Assembly: GCA_027452165.1 (NCBI GenBank)
Contig: DAIDGX010000024.1
Location: 1 to 64,000 of the forward strand
Length of the DNA stretch: 64,000 bases
Source: Vulcanimicrobiota bacterium
GTDB lineage: Bacteria > Vulcanimicrobiota > Vulcanimicrobiia > Vulcanimicrobiales > Vulcanimicrobiaceae
Direction of reading: 5' to 3'
Below, in pieces: positions 25,453 to 34,926 of the stretch (the stretch's first letter is position 1; each line of letters begins with the position of its first letter). The notes beneath the pieces were generated by a model that was not told where the DNA came from, did no database searches, and saw only the letters and a program-made list of their open reading frames with translations. Both the position numbers and the translations under genes were made by a program.

Positions 25453-26866
25453 GACGACTACCTCCGAAGCGGTGTATAAGGATCAGGTGCTCGAGATCGA
25501 GCCGACCGGCATCGAAGCCGTCGGCGACGATCAACGCCACGGATCCCCACGAGACCTTTTCGGCGTCTGGTTCTCGGCCAACGCGGAGATCGCGACGTGG
25601 ATGGTGGGCGTATTCGTTACGACGCTTTACGGTACCGACCTGCGCGCGGCGGCGTTCGGAATCGTCCTTGGAAACCTTGCGGGCTTCGCCGTCCTCGGCA
25701 TTCTCGGCACCTTCGGCCCACGCTACGGCGTGCCGCAGATGGTCGCCTCACGCCTCGCATTCGGTCGCGCCGGGAACGTCGCGCCGGCGGGCTTGAGTTT
25801 TCTCGCCGGCATCGGATGGTTCGCGATCAACACGGTCTTCGGCGCGTATGCATTGCAGACGATCGCCGGTATCGGCTACTTCGTCGGCCTAGCAATCATG
25901 CTGATCTTACAGATCGTCCTCGCCGTGTACGGCTATAACATGATCCATGCGTTCGAGCGCGCAAGCGTCGTACTCCTCGCAGCGGGCTTCGTGCTCCTCG
26001 GTAGCGTGACGCTGATACACGCGCAGTGGCACGCGCCCTTTAACGTACATGCACCGCTCGCGGGCGGCGGGCCGATCGCGGGATTCATCTATGCGACGGC
26101 ACTTGCGTTCTCGTACGCCACCGGATGGATTCCGTGCGCCTCGGATTACTCGCGCTATCTCCCGCGCGCGAGCAATCCGCGCGCGGTTTGGCTCTATGCC
26201 TTTCTTGGCTGCGCGATCCCGTGCATCGCGCTCGAAGTCTTGGGGGCGGCCGCGGTGAGCGCATCGCACGTGAACCTCGCAAGCGCGCTGCCGACCGATG
26301 CGATCGCACAACTCCTCGGGTCAGGGATCGTCGCCAAGGTCGTGCTTGCGACGATCGTGCTCGGCACGCTCACGGCGAACTGCATGAACCTCTACTCGGG
26401 CGCCCTGGCCGCGCTCGTCGCCTTCGACATACGCGTTAAACGCGCGCTCGCCGCGGGCGCGGTTGGCCTCATCGGCGCGCTGCTCGCAACCGGAGGCGGC
26501 CATCCGCGCGAGACGGCCGAACTCTACACGAACTTCTTGTTGCTCCTCTCGTATTGGGCCGCACCGTGGGCCGGCGTCGTGCTCGTCGATTGGCTGCTCC
26601 ATCGCGACCTCGCGCGCGACCCCGATCGCGCGCCGGGCTTTCGCGCCGGTTTCTTCGCCTGGATCGTGGGCCTTGCGGCCTCGCTCCCGTTCTGGAATCA
26701 AGCGTGGTACGTTGGCCCCATCGCGCACGCGCAACCGCAGGTCGGCGACCTCTCGTACTACGTCGGATTCATCGCGGCAGGGTGCGCGATGGCGCTCTTG
26801 TCATTGCGGCGTCACGACGATGCCAAGGCCGCTCGCGGCGAGTTGCGAACCGCGGCGCACGACTAA
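25451..26866 (+). CDS. NCS1-family purine/cytosine permease
   Basis: Inner-membrane symporter for a nucleobase or related compound, about 471 residues with 12 hydrophobic helices. The N-terminal IEAVGDDQRHGSPRDLFGVWFSAN is the NCS1 start signature; AIN-containing helix 3 (GIGWFAINTVFGAYAL) and the ASDYSRYLPR motif are typical of the CodB/PucI group. Start options are ATG 25442, ATG 25451 (GGAG before it) and GTG codons about 20-30 bases further down. The exact substrate is not predictable. The 3' end overlaps the convergent gene by 66 bases. Confidence 0.9.
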   Translation: MTTTSEAVYKDQVLEIEPTGIEAVGDDQRHGSPRDLFGVWFSANAEIATWMVGVFVTTLYGTDLRAAAFGIVLGNLAGFAVLGILGTFGPRYGVPQMVASRLAFGRAGNVAPAGLSFLAGIGWFAINTVFGAYALQTIAGIGYFVGLAIMLILQIVLAVYGYNMIHAFERASVVLLAAGFVLLGSVTLIHAQWHAPFNVHAPLAGGGPIAGFIYATALAFSYATGWIPCASDYSRYLPRASNPRAVWLYAFLGCAIPCIALEVLGAAAVSASHVNLASALPTDAIAQLLGSGIVAKVVLATIVLGTLTANCMNLYSGALAALVAFDIRVKRALAAGAVGLIGALLATGGGHPRETAELYTNFLLLLSYWAAPWAGVVLVDWLLHRDLARDPDRAPGFRAGFFAWIVGLAASLPFWNQAWYVGPIAHAQPQVGDLSYYVGFIAAGCAMALLSLRRHDDAKAARGELRTAAHD

Positions 26867-27802
26867 GCGTATCTGCAGTTCCTTACGCCGCCCGAAACGC
26901 GGGAGTTGCAAGATCGTCACACCGGAGGCGTTGGTGGGCGCTTGCGCCCAGATCGTGCCTTGCGCGTCGTTTGCAAGCACGTCGCCGCTCTGCGCGTCGA
27001 TCCGGTAGCGCGCAACCACCGTTCCGCCATCGGCGACGTTCGTGCGATCGAGCGCAAAGGAGGTGATGCGCGGTGGCGGATTTGCCGGCACCGGCGTCTG
27101 CACCACGAGCGGTCGCATCGCCTGGTCGCTGCCGGCGAGGCCATCCACGCGCACGCGCAGGACGTAGGTACGTTCGCGGTCGGTACGTGGCGCATCGATA
27201 CGCACGGTGCCCGAGGCGCTCGCAAGCGCGGCACCCGCCACGCGCGCACCGTTGAGCGTGTCGAGCTCCCACGAGCGCGCGCCGCTTCCATGCGTCGCAT
27301 AGGCAACCTCGAGCGCCGTGCCCGTCACGACGCGCGCCGGCGCGGAGAGCGCCGCGACGCTCGGCCGGAGCGCCGACGCACCTACAACGACGAGCACGGT
27401 CGCCGCGATGCCAGCGAGAAACCACAGCGGCGAACGCATGCGCGGCATCGCCGCCTCGACCCGCTGATGCACGTTACGCCCTTGCAGACGCGCCGAGACC
27501 GCGCGGGTGCCGAGCAGCGCAAGCCACGGCAGCGGTACATCCAGATGCGCGTGCGTGTTCGGATCGACCCAAAGAGCGTACGGATCGATCGGAACCTCGC
27601 CACCCCCGCGAACGTGCCCGTAGAACGTCACGAGGAGCGGTTCGCGCGTCCCGTTGATCACGCCGAGCGCAAACATCACGCGCCCCGCTCGCATGCCGAT
27701 CAGACGCAACGACGCATGCACGGCGCCGTTCGCGCTCTCGAAGAGCAGCACGGCGCCACCCGGGGCCACACCGGACGGAACCAGTTGTGAATCGTTCACC
27801 AC
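26801..27802 (-). CDS. Membrane-anchored protein of unknown function
   Basis: A 333-residue protein. Residues 1-120 are cytosolic and beta-rich (VLLFESANGAVHASLRLIG, MFALGVINGTREPLLVTFYG). One membrane helix follows (PLWFLAGIAATVLVVVGASAL, about 124-146). Residues 150-333 are extracytoplasmic, with repeating Ig-like sandwich strands (ARVVTGTALEVAYATHG, PPRITSFALDRTNVADGGTV). The GTG start at 27802 has AAAGG about six bases upstream. Divergent from the ABC transporter genes. No family recognised; the inside/outside layout suggests sensing or scaffolding at the membrane. Confidence 0.65.
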   Translation of the reverse strand: MVNDSQLVPSGVAPGGAVLLFESANGAVHASLRLIGMRAGRVMFALGVINGTREPLLVTFYGHVRGGGEVPIDPYALWVDPNTHAHLDVPLPWLALLGTRAVSARLQGRNVHQRVEAAMPRMRSPLWFLAGIAATVLVVVGASALRPSVAALSAPARVVTGTALEVAYATHGSGARSWELDTLNGARVAGAALASASGTVRIDAPRTDRERTYVLRVRVDGLAGSDQAMRPLVVQTPVPANPPPRITSFALDRTNVADGGTVVARYRIDAQSGDVLANDAQGTIWAQAPTNASGVTILQLPRFGRRKELQIRLVVRRGSQLAASGLGIVVTPQ

Positions 27803-27840
27803 CTGGGCCTTTAGTCACGCATGAGGCGCGCACCCTTTTG

Positions 27841-28758
27841 ATGAATGAGCGGCGCATGCTAGAGGTCGATCACGTTCGCAAGGAGTTCGGCACGGTTCGT
27901 GCTGTCAGCGACGTCACATTCCGCATTGATGACGGGGAGACGTTCGGTCTTCTCGGTCCAAACGGCGCCGGAAAAACGACGACGATGCGTATGATTCTGG
28001 GAATCCTCACCCCTGATGGCGGCGCCGTACGTTGGAACGGCGCGCACGTCACCCCGGAAGACCGTCGCCGCTTCGGCTACCTGCCCGAAGAGCGTGGCAT
28101 CTACGGCAAGATGAAGGTGCGCGATCAGATCGTGTACTTCGGCAAGCTGCACGGCATGAAAGAACCCGAGGTCGGTAAGCGCGCCGCGTGGTGGATCGAG
28201 CGTTTGAGCCTTGGCGTCTATGCCGATCGTCCGTGCTCGGAGCTCTCCAAAGGCAATCAGCAGAAGGTTCAAGTTGCCTGTGCCGCCGTGCATGGACCGC
28301 AACTGCTGATCCTCGACGAACCTTTCTCCGGACTCGATCCCGTCAACGCCGACCTGTTGATTGCGATCTTCAACGAGCTCAAGGCATCGGGCACCACGCT
28401 GATCCTCTCGAGCCATCAGATGTGGCAGTTGGAGGAGCTCTGCACGCGTTTTACGATCATCGCGGCGGGTGAGAATCGCGCCGCCGGGACGCTCGCGCAA
28501 CTGCGTTCGGCGTGGCCCACGCGCGTCGTCCGCGTCGCCCCGGCCGACGAGGCACTACGCGCTCCGTTCGCTGCCGTTTCCGGCGCGCGCGCGCTCGCCG
28601 GCATCGACGGCGTCCTCGACTACGAGGTGCCTGCATCGACCGATTTTGCCACGTTGCTCCGGTCGCTCGTGAACGTGGCACCGGTAACGCGCTTCGAGGC
28701 GATCGAGCCCTCACTGCACGAGATCTACCTTCACGCCATCGGAGAGCCCAAGGCATGA
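27841..28758 (+). CDS. ABC transporter ATP-binding protein (NatA/EcsA-like)
   Basis: A 305-residue ATPase of an ABC exporter. Walker A GPNGAGKTTTMRM, Q-loop LPEERGIYGKM, signature ELSKGNQQK, Walker B LLILDEPFSGLD and H-loop LSSHQM are all present. A C-terminal extension of about 80 residues is typical for the DUF4162 domain of NatA/YhaQ-type proteins. Start chosen at ATG 27841 because family similarity begins at MLEVDHVRKEFG; no clear ribosome site. The permease gene starts inside its stop codon region (ATGA). Confidence 0.95.
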   Translation: MNERRMLEVDHVRKEFGTVRAVSDVTFRIDDGETFGLLGPNGAGKTTTMRMILGILTPDGGAVRWNGAHVTPEDRRRFGYLPEERGIYGKMKVRDQIVYFGKLHGMKEPEVGKRAAWWIERLSLGVYADRPCSELSKGNQQKVQVACAAVHGPQLLILDEPFSGLDPVNADLLIAIFNELKASGTTLILSSHQMWQLEELCTRFTIIAAGENRAAGTLAQLRSAWPTRVVRVAPADEALRAPFAAVSGARALAGIDGVLDYEVPASTDFATLLRSLVNVAPVTRFEAIEPSLHEIYLHAIGEPKA

Positions 28759-30005
28759 TCAACGACTTCGCCACCGTCTTCGTCGTCGAATTCATCCGTC
28801 GCGTCACGTCGCGTCCGTTCATCATCAGCATCGTGATCGGGATGCTCGCGGTCTCGCTCTTCTCGTTCATGCCGCTGCTCGTCAGCCAAGCCTTCAGCGG
28901 GCCAAGCAATATCGCACTTGTCGGCGATCCTCATCTGCTCGCACGCGCAAAGCCGTTGTTGGCCCACGACTACACCATCCAGGCCGAGTTGCCGCCGCAG
29001 ACGATTACGGCCGCGTCGCTCAAGGCGCACCACGTCTCATCTGCATTCGTCTTGACCGCGACAAACGGGCGCCTTGCGCTTGCCATCTACGCACACGATC
29101 CATCCAGCATCGATACCGGCGCGATCGCCCGCTCCCTCGCACCGCTCGCCTTGCAAAACGCGTTACACAGGAGTCCGAGCGAGATCAGCGCCCTAAGCGC
29201 CGTCCCCGTTACGGTGAAAACCCTCAACGCGAAATTCGCAAACGCCTCGGACGCGATGGCCGCGCGCGGCATCGCCTATGCGCTGCTGCTCTTCCTCTAC
29301 ATGCTGATCCTCATCAACAGTCAACTTGTTGGAACGAGCGTCGCCGAGGAGAAGACCAGCCGCATCGCCGAGAGTTTGATCGCCGCGATCGATCCCGCCG
29401 CGTTGCTCGCAGGCAAGATCATCTCGTCAACCGCGATCGCGCTGCTGCAGATGGCGGCATGGATCGCCGCGATCGTCGCATCGTCGGCCGTTGCCGCAAG
29501 CGCGCTCGGATCACCGGGCGGTTCCGACGCCGCGGCGGCATCGTCGTCAACGATGCTCTTCTCGCTCTCCGGCATCGGCACGTTCATCACGCCGGAGATC
29601 GCTGTCGCCTTCTTCCTGTTCTTGCTCATCGGGCTCTTGCAGGTCTCTACCGTCTATGCAGGCTTCGCCTCGCTCATCAACACCACCGAAGATATGAGCA
29701 ACGTCGCCCGGCCCTTTCTCATCGTGGTCGTTGCCGCGTTCTTCATCGCGTTCACCGCGCTCGGCGTGCCCAACGCACCATTCGTCGTGATCTCGTCGTT
29801 CGTGCCGTTCCTTGCGCCCTTCGTCATGTTCTCGCGCATCGCCGTCGCCAACGTACCGCTCTGGCAAGTCGGTCTCTCGCTTGCGATCAACCTGATCGCC
29901 CTCTACGCAATCGCCATCGGTGCCGGCAAGGTGTACCGCGTCGGCATGCTGATGTACGGCCGCCCGCCAAAACTCGCGCAAGTCTTGAACGTGCTCCGCT
30001 CGTAA
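28755..30005 (+). CDS. ABC-2 type transporter permease (NatB/YhaP-like)
   Basis: Membrane partner of the preceding ATPase, about 416 residues. Starts at ATG 28755 overlapping the ATPase stop. One N-terminal helix, a large outside domain of about 130 residues (NIALVGDPHLLARAK to TLNAKFANASD), then five to six helices (YALLLFLYMLILINSQLVG; ALLQMAAWIAAIVASSAV; IAVAFFLFLLIGLLQVSTVY; PFLIVVVAAFFIAFTAL; VGLSLAINLIALYAIAIG). The EEKTSRIAESLIAAIDP helix after TM2 is the ABC2_membrane_3 hallmark shared with NatB sodium exporters. Substrate may be Na+ or an antimicrobial. Confidence 0.9.
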   Translation: MINDFATVFVVEFIRRVTSRPFIISIVIGMLAVSLFSFMPLLVSQAFSGPSNIALVGDPHLLARAKPLLAHDYTIQAELPPQTITAASLKAHHVSSAFVLTATNGRLALAIYAHDPSSIDTGAIARSLAPLALQNALHRSPSEISALSAVPVTVKTLNAKFANASDAMAARGIAYALLLFLYMLILINSQLVGTSVAEEKTSRIAESLIAAIDPAALLAGKIISSTAIALLQMAAWIAAIVASSAVAASALGSPGGSDAAAASSSTMLFSLSGIGTFITPEIAVAFFLFLLIGLLQVSTVYAGFASLINTTEDMSNVARPFLIVVVAAFFIAFTALGVPNAPFVVISSFVPFLAPFVMFSRIAVANVPLWQVGLSLAINLIALYAIAIGAGKVYRVGMLMYGRPPKLAQVLNVLRS

Positions 30006-30060
30006 GGCGATCCCACAGCCCAGCAACGGAACCGGCGCGACGCAGGCGAAAGCCCTGGCC

Positions 30061-30927
30061 ATGCCTCTGGTCTTCGTACCGACGCCGCTTGGAAATTTGG
30101 GCGATATCACGCTGCGCGCGTTGCAGACCTTGCACGACGCGCAGCTCGTCGTCGCCGAGGACACCCGCGTCGCACGGACGCTCCTGCATGCGCTCAAGAT
30201 CGGCGGCAAGGAGCTCTGGAGCTATCGCGAGCAGAACGCGGCCGGCGCAACCGCGGGCATCGTGGCGCGCGCTCGCGAGGGCCTCGTCGCGGTCGTGGCG
30301 GATGCCGGGATGCCGGGCATCTCCGACCCCGGCAGCGAGCTGGTTGCGGCGGCCCGCTCGGCGGGGGTTGCGATCGACGTGCTGCCTGGCCCAAGCGCCT
30401 CGCTCGGCGTCGCGGTCCTCTCGGGGTTTCCGCTGCGACGCTTCTGCTTCGAAGGCTTTGCGCCACGGGCATCCGGGGCTCGCCGCGCCGCCTTTAGCCG
30501 GGCATTCGCCCACGAGGCGACGACGATCTGGTACGAATCGCCCAAGCGCATCCGCGCGACCCTGCGCGATCTTGCACAGGTGGCGCCCGATGCCACGGTC
30601 TTTTTGGTCCGGGAGTATACCAAGCGCTTCGAGCAGCAGATCCTGGGGACGCCCGCCGAGGTCGATGCCGCGCTCGAGGAGCCGGTGCGCGGGGAGATCG
30701 CCTTCGCGGTGGCACCGCGCACGGCCCCGGCGCCGAACGTCGAGCCTGCCACGATCGAGGCCCGCATCGAGGCCCTGCTCGCCGCAGGGCGCAGCGTCAA
30801 GGAGATCGCCCGGGAGCTCGCCGCAGCGGGGATGGGCGAACGCAAGGCCCTCTATGCCCTTGCGGCAGAACGCCGGAGCCGTGGCATGGGCGCGCGACAG
30901 TATGACGAACATTCGTCATCTCAATGA
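30061..30927 (+). CDS. rsmI: 16S rRNA (cytidine(1402)-2'-O)-methyltransferase
   Basis: Methylates ribose of C1402 in 16S rRNA. The 288-residue TP-methylase has FVPTPLGNLGDITLRAL, the AEDTRVARTLL motif, VVADAGMPGISDPG and LPGPSASLGVAVLSGFP, then EGFAPR, in the order of the RsmI family. The C-terminal helical region (SVKEIARELAAAGMGERKALY) is also usual. Precedes metG with an ATGA overlap. The upstream 55 bases to the ABC permease show no recognisable regulatory structure. Confidence 0.95.
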   Translation: MPLVFVPTPLGNLGDITLRALQTLHDAQLVVAEDTRVARTLLHALKIGGKELWSYREQNAAGATAGIVARAREGLVAVVADAGMPGISDPGSELVAAARSAGVAIDVLPGPSASLGVAVLSGFPLRRFCFEGFAPRASGARRAAFSRAFAHEATTIWYESPKRIRATLRDLAQVAPDATVFLVREYTKRFEQQILGTPAEVDAALEEPVRGEIAFAVAPRTAPAPNVEPATIEARIEALLAAGRSVKEIARELAAAGMGERKALYALAAERRSRGMGARQYDEHSSSQ

Positions 30928-32471
30928 GTCGCGCGTACTACGTCACCACCCCGATCTATTACATTTCGGGAAATCCGCACATCGGTCACGCCTATACGAC
31001 CGTGGTTGCCGACGTGCTCGCGCGCACCGCGCGCACGAAGGGGCCGAGCTTCTTCCTGACCGGCACCGACGAGCACGGGCAGAAAGTCGCCAATGCCGCA
31101 GCGGAGCACGGCAAGACTCCCCAGGAGTGGTGTGACGAACTCGTGCCGCGCTGGCAGTCGCTCTTTGCGGCCTATCACGTGGAGTACGACGACTTCATCC
31201 GCACGACGCAGCCGCGCCACGAAACGAAGGTGCAGCGCGTCTTCGAGCGTTTGCGCGAGAACGGCGACGTGTACCTCGGCAAATACGAAGGCTGGTACTG
31301 CGTCGCCGACGAGACGTTCTGGCTCGAATCGAAGCTCGTGAACGGCAAATGCCCCACCTGCGGTCGCGAGGTGCAATGGATCTCGGAGGACGATTGGTTC
31401 TTCCGGCTTTCGAAGTATCGCGATCGTCTGCGCGAACACTTCCAAGCATACCCGCACTGGGTACGCCCGCAGAGCGTCTATAACGAGATGATGGCGATCC
31501 TCGACGAGGGGCTCGACGACTTCTCGATCTCGCGCACCAATTTCGACTGGGGCATTCCCGTTCCGTCGTCGAGCGATTCCGGCGCGGCGGGCGTCATCTA
31601 CGTGTGGTTCGACGCGCTGCTGAACTATATCACCGCGATCGGTTGGTCGGAAGACGATGCGCGCTTCCGCTCGCTATGGCCCGCGTCGGTGCAGTTGATC
31701 GGCAAAGAGATCGCGCGCTTTCACACGATCATTTGGCCCGCGGTACTCTGGGCGCTCGGCGAGGCCGCGCCGGAGCTGGTCTTCGCGCACGGCTGGATCA
31801 CGGTGGACGGTCAAAAGATGGGCAAGAGCATGGGCAACGCCGTCGATCCGTTCGTCCTTGCCGAGCGGTTCGGCGCCGATTCGTTGCGATATTTCTTGCT
31901 GCGCGAAGCGCCGTTCGGGAGCGACTTTTCCTACTCCGAAGAGAAGATCGCGCAGCGCCACAACAGCGACCTCGGCAACGATCTCGGCAACCTGCTGCGA
32001 CGCTCGCTCTCGATGCTCCAGAAATACAACGACGGCGTGGTGCCGAGCGGCGCGGGCGACGCGAGTCCCTTCGCCGCGCGCTTTGCCACGTTGCCGATGC
32101 GCGTACGCGAGGAGATCCTCGACCTGCGTTTCCGCGAAGCGCTCGAAGATGCGTGGGAACTCGTTGCCGCGCTCAATCGCCGCATCGACGACGAGAAACC
32201 GTGGGTGCTCGCGAAAGCGGGTGACCCCGCAAGCACCGAGCAACTGCACGCATTGTTGTACGACTTATGCGAAGGTTTGCGGTGGCTCGCGATGCTGCTG
32301 CATCCGGTCATGCCCGAACGCACGGCCGCGATGTGGGCGCAACTCGGTCTTCCCGAAGGCATCGCTGCCGACTGGTCGCAGATGCGCTGGGGCGGCCTTA
32401 CGCCCGGCATTCGCACGCACGTCGGCGACGCGCTCTTCCCACGCATCGAACTCGCGGAGGCAACCGCGTAA
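30924..32471 (+). CDS. metG: Methionyl-tRNA synthetase
   Basis: Charges tRNA-Met. The 515-residue class Ia synthetase has the HIGH motif in SGNPHIGHAYTT, a zinc knuckle CPTCGREV with a single CXXC pair, WFDALLNYITA, and the KMSKS motif in the variant QKMGKSMGN. It ends after the anticodon-binding helical domain without the C-terminal EMAP-like tRNA-binding domain, as in shorter bacterial forms. Start ATG overlaps the rsmI stop. Followed after three bases by the GGDEF gene, so probably all co-transcribed with tatD. Confidence 0.97.
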   Translation: MSRAYYVTTPIYYISGNPHIGHAYTTVVADVLARTARTKGPSFFLTGTDEHGQKVANAAAEHGKTPQEWCDELVPRWQSLFAAYHVEYDDFIRTTQPRHETKVQRVFERLRENGDVYLGKYEGWYCVADETFWLESKLVNGKCPTCGREVQWISEDDWFFRLSKYRDRLREHFQAYPHWVRPQSVYNEMMAILDEGLDDFSISRTNFDWGIPVPSSSDSGAAGVIYVWFDALLNYITAIGWSEDDARFRSLWPASVQLIGKEIARFHTIIWPAVLWALGEAAPELVFAHGWITVDGQKMGKSMGNAVDPFVLAERFGADSLRYFLLREAPFGSDFSYSEEKIAQRHNSDLGNDLGNLLRRSLSMLQKYNDGVVPSGAGDASPFAARFATLPMRVREEILDLRFREALEDAWELVAALNRRIDDEKPWVLAKAGDPASTEQLHALLYDLCEGLRWLAMLLHPVMPERTAAMWAQLGLPEGIAADWSQMRWGGLTPGIRTHVGDALFPRIELAEATA

Positions 32472-32474
32472 ACG

Positions 32475-34157
32475 ATGGCCGTCGAAGGGCGCGACTCGAG
32501 CCGGGCGATCACCCTCGGCGGCGGCACGATCGCCGTCGCAGGGTTGGCCGCCGCCGTCACGCTCAATGCGCGCGCATTCACGCTCTTCGATTGGGAGATC
32601 ACCGCCTGCGGCGCGATCGTTCTGTGCTTCGCGGCGCTCTACGCGCTGCCGATTCGTGGTCTTCGCCTGCGCCGCACCGGGCAAAGCGCCGAGGCCGTCT
32701 TCTTGGACGTCGCGGTGGCCGCCCCGCTCTTCGTGCTCGGTGGAAGCGTCGGCATCGTCGCGGCGGCCCTTGCCTACGCGCTCGGCTTCGGCGCGGCCGC
32801 AACGATCGCGCGCGGCAACGCGCCGACCAACATCGAACGGCACGGCGTTCTGCGCGTGCTCGCAACGCTCGCGTTCCTGCCGCTCGCGCAAGAGCTCGAC
32901 TTCGTGCGCACGCTACCGCAGTTGCAGAGCACGGCCATCTACGCGCTCGCACTCGCGCTCGTCGTCGGCACCTTCTTCCTGCTCGTCTCGGCGCCGGTCG
33001 CGGCGGCCAGCTACCGTCTCTCGATCTCGCGTATTTGGGAGCGCGCGCTCAGCGATCCGCGCACGTGGATCGTGGGAAGCGGCAACGTGGTATGGGCGCT
33101 CGTCGTCGCGGACACGATCACCCGTCAACACTACTACGTCGCGATGGTCATGTGGCTGCCGGTGATCGTCAGTTCGTTTTTGCTCCGCATCATCGACGAT
33201 CAGCACGCCGAATTGCATCGTCTGCGCCTGGTTCGCGACGCGGTGCAAGCGATGCTTGGCGAACGTGACCCGCTGCCGCAGATCAACGCGATCCTCGCGA
33301 CGCTGCGGGTGCCCTCGCAAGACGAGACGGTCACCGTCTTTGCCGCCGCGGGCGCGCGCACCGATACGTGGCGCACCGTCACGACGCTCGGGCCCACGCT
33401 CAGTTCCGCGGGCGACGAAGCACGCCGGCGCATCCTCGTGCGCTTGAAGTTCAGCGGCCAGCCTTCGACGACCCTAAAAGACGACTACTACATCGTGTAC
33501 GCGTTTGCCGCGCGACTCGATGCCGATATTCACGGTGCGCTCGTGGTCCATCGTCGCACCGACCGGGCGCTATCGAACGAGCAGGTCTCGCAGTTCACGA
33601 ATGCCGCCGCCGAGCTTGCGCCGCTGCTGCGCGACATGCGCGCGATCGCGGCGACGCAAAGCGCCGCGACGATCGACGCGCTGACGTCGCTCTACAATCG
33701 CGCGAGCACCCTCGAGCGCTTGCAGTTGATGCTCGACGACACCTCGATCGCCGACACGGGCGCGGTGCTGCTGCTCGACATCGACCACTTCAAGACGATC
33801 AACGACGAGTTGGGCCACGCGGCCGGCGACGAGTGCTTGAAACGTATCTCGCAGATCATTCGCACCACGGTACGCGGCGGCGATACCGCCGGACGTATCG
33901 GCGGCGAAGAGTTTCTCGTCGTGATGCCGGGCGCGTCGCGCGATATCGCGCACACCGTCGCCGAGCGTTTGCGTCTCGCGGTTGCGCTCGGCGGCATGCG
34001 CTATGCAAGCGGCGAGCCCGTCACGACCAGCATCGGCGTGGCGACGGCAATGGCGGGTGACACGACCGAGATGATCCTCGCGCGCGCCGACCGCGGCCTC
34101 TACGAAGCCAAGCGCCAAGGCCGCAATCGCATCGTCGAGGAGCAAGAGACCGCATAA
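32475..34157 (+). CDS. Membrane GGDEF diguanylate cyclase
   Basis: Makes cyclic di-GMP from two GTP. The 560-residue protein has an N-terminal membrane domain with about seven or eight helices (residues 10-240), a middle GAF-like domain (about 250-390) and a C-terminal GGDEF domain. The active-site loop is GGEEF (GRIGGEEFLVV, about 476) and DIDHFKTINDELGHAAGDE provides the metal and substrate residues. RGGD five residues before GGEEF fits the RxxD inhibitory I-site. So the enzyme should be active and product-inhibited. What the membrane/GAF part senses is unknown. Confidence 0.93.
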   Translation: MAVEGRDSSRAITLGGGTIAVAGLAAAVTLNARAFTLFDWEITACGAIVLCFAALYALPIRGLRLRRTGQSAEAVFLDVAVAAPLFVLGGSVGIVAAALAYALGFGAAATIARGNAPTNIERHGVLRVLATLAFLPLAQELDFVRTLPQLQSTAIYALALALVVGTFFLLVSAPVAAASYRLSISRIWERALSDPRTWIVGSGNVVWALVVADTITRQHYYVAMVMWLPVIVSSFLLRIIDDQHAELHRLRLVRDAVQAMLGERDPLPQINAILATLRVPSQDETVTVFAAAGARTDTWRTVTTLGPTLSSAGDEARRRILVRLKFSGQPSTTLKDDYYIVYAFAARLDADIHGALVVHRRTDRALSNEQVSQFTNAAAELAPLLRDMRAIAATQSAATIDALTSLYNRASTLERLQLMLDDTSIADTGAVLLLDIDHFKTINDELGHAAGDECLKRISQIIRTTVRGGDTAGRIGGEEFLVVMPGASRDIAHTVAERLRLAVALGGMRYASGEPVTTSIGVATAMAGDTTEMILARADRGLYEAKRQGRNRIVEEQETA

Positions 34158-34161
34158 CCCC

Positions 34162-34926
34162 ATGATCGACTCGCACGCACACGTCCACGATCGTTCGTAC
34201 GACGACGATCGCGCGGAGGTCATCGCACGAGCGCGCGCTGCGGGCGTCACGCAGATCGTGACGGTGGGCTGCGATCTCGACGACTCGCAGCGCGCGCTCG
34301 ACACCGCGCGCACCTACGACACCTTCGCATCGGTCGGCATCCACCCGCACGAAGCGATCGATGCACCGCTCGACATCGCATCCGCGTTCGTACCGTTTCT
34401 CGCCGACCCGCGCGTCGTCGCGATCGGTGAAACCGGGCTCGACTATTACTACGACCACAGCCCACGGGACGTACAACAGCGCGTGCTGCGCGCGCAGCTT
34501 GCGCTCGCCCGCGAGACCGGCACGCCCGTCATCTTCCACCAGCGCGACGCGTTCGATGATTTCACCGCGATCTTGCGCGACGAATGGCGTCCCGGCATGC
34601 GCGGCGTGATCCACTGCTTCACGGGCGACGCTGCGCAGGCGCGCACCTTCGTCGATGAGTTCGGCATGCGACTGGGCATCGGGGGCGTCGTCACGTTTAA
34701 AACCGCCGAGGGCCTGCGCGACGCGGTACGCGCCGTCGGTCTCGCGCCGCTGATTCTCGAAACCGATTGCCCCTATCTCACGCCCGTTCCCCACCGCGGC
34801 GAGCGCAACGAGCCGGCCTACGTGGCGTTCGCGGCGCGAAAGATCGCCGAGGTTCTGGGCGTGACGCCCGATGAGGTCGTCGCGGCTACCGACGCGGGCG
34901 CGCGCGCGCTCTTTTCGCTAGCCTAG
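34162..34926 (+). CDS. TatD-family metal-dependent hydrolase
   Basis: A 254-residue TIM-barrel deoxyribonuclease of the TatD/YcfH group. Metal ligands are all visible: HAHVHD near the N-terminus, the Glu of AIGETGLDYYYD, His in VIFHQRDAFDDF, His in GVIHCFTGD, and Asp in LETDCPYLTPVPHRG. It is commonly next to metG in bacteria, as here. Role in DNA repair or tRNA processing in the cytosol. The end overlaps the convergent phospholipase D-like gene by 9 bases. Confidence 0.95.
   Translation: MIDSHAHVHDRSYDDDRAEVIARARAAGVTQIVTVGCDLDDSQRALDTARTYDTFASVGIHPHEAIDAPLDIASAFVPFLADPRVVAIGETGLDYYYDHSPRDVQQRVLRAQLALARETGTPVIFHQRDAFDDFTAILRDEWRPGMRGVIHCFTGDAAQARTFVDEFGMRLGIGGVVTFKTAEGLRDAVRAVGLAPLILETDCPYLTPVPHRGERNEPAYVAFAARKIAEVLGVTPDEVVAATDAGARALFSLA

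Noticed and set aside
27787-27840. N-terminal extension of the ABC ATPase by 18 residues from GTG 27787
   Set aside because: It overlaps the divergent gene's start and has no family similarity; ATG 27841 is more likely.
30006-30060. Short gap before rsmI with CCCAGCAACGGAACCGG, vaguely like a cobalamin element
   Set aside because: Far too short for a riboswitch, and the B12 box is missing.
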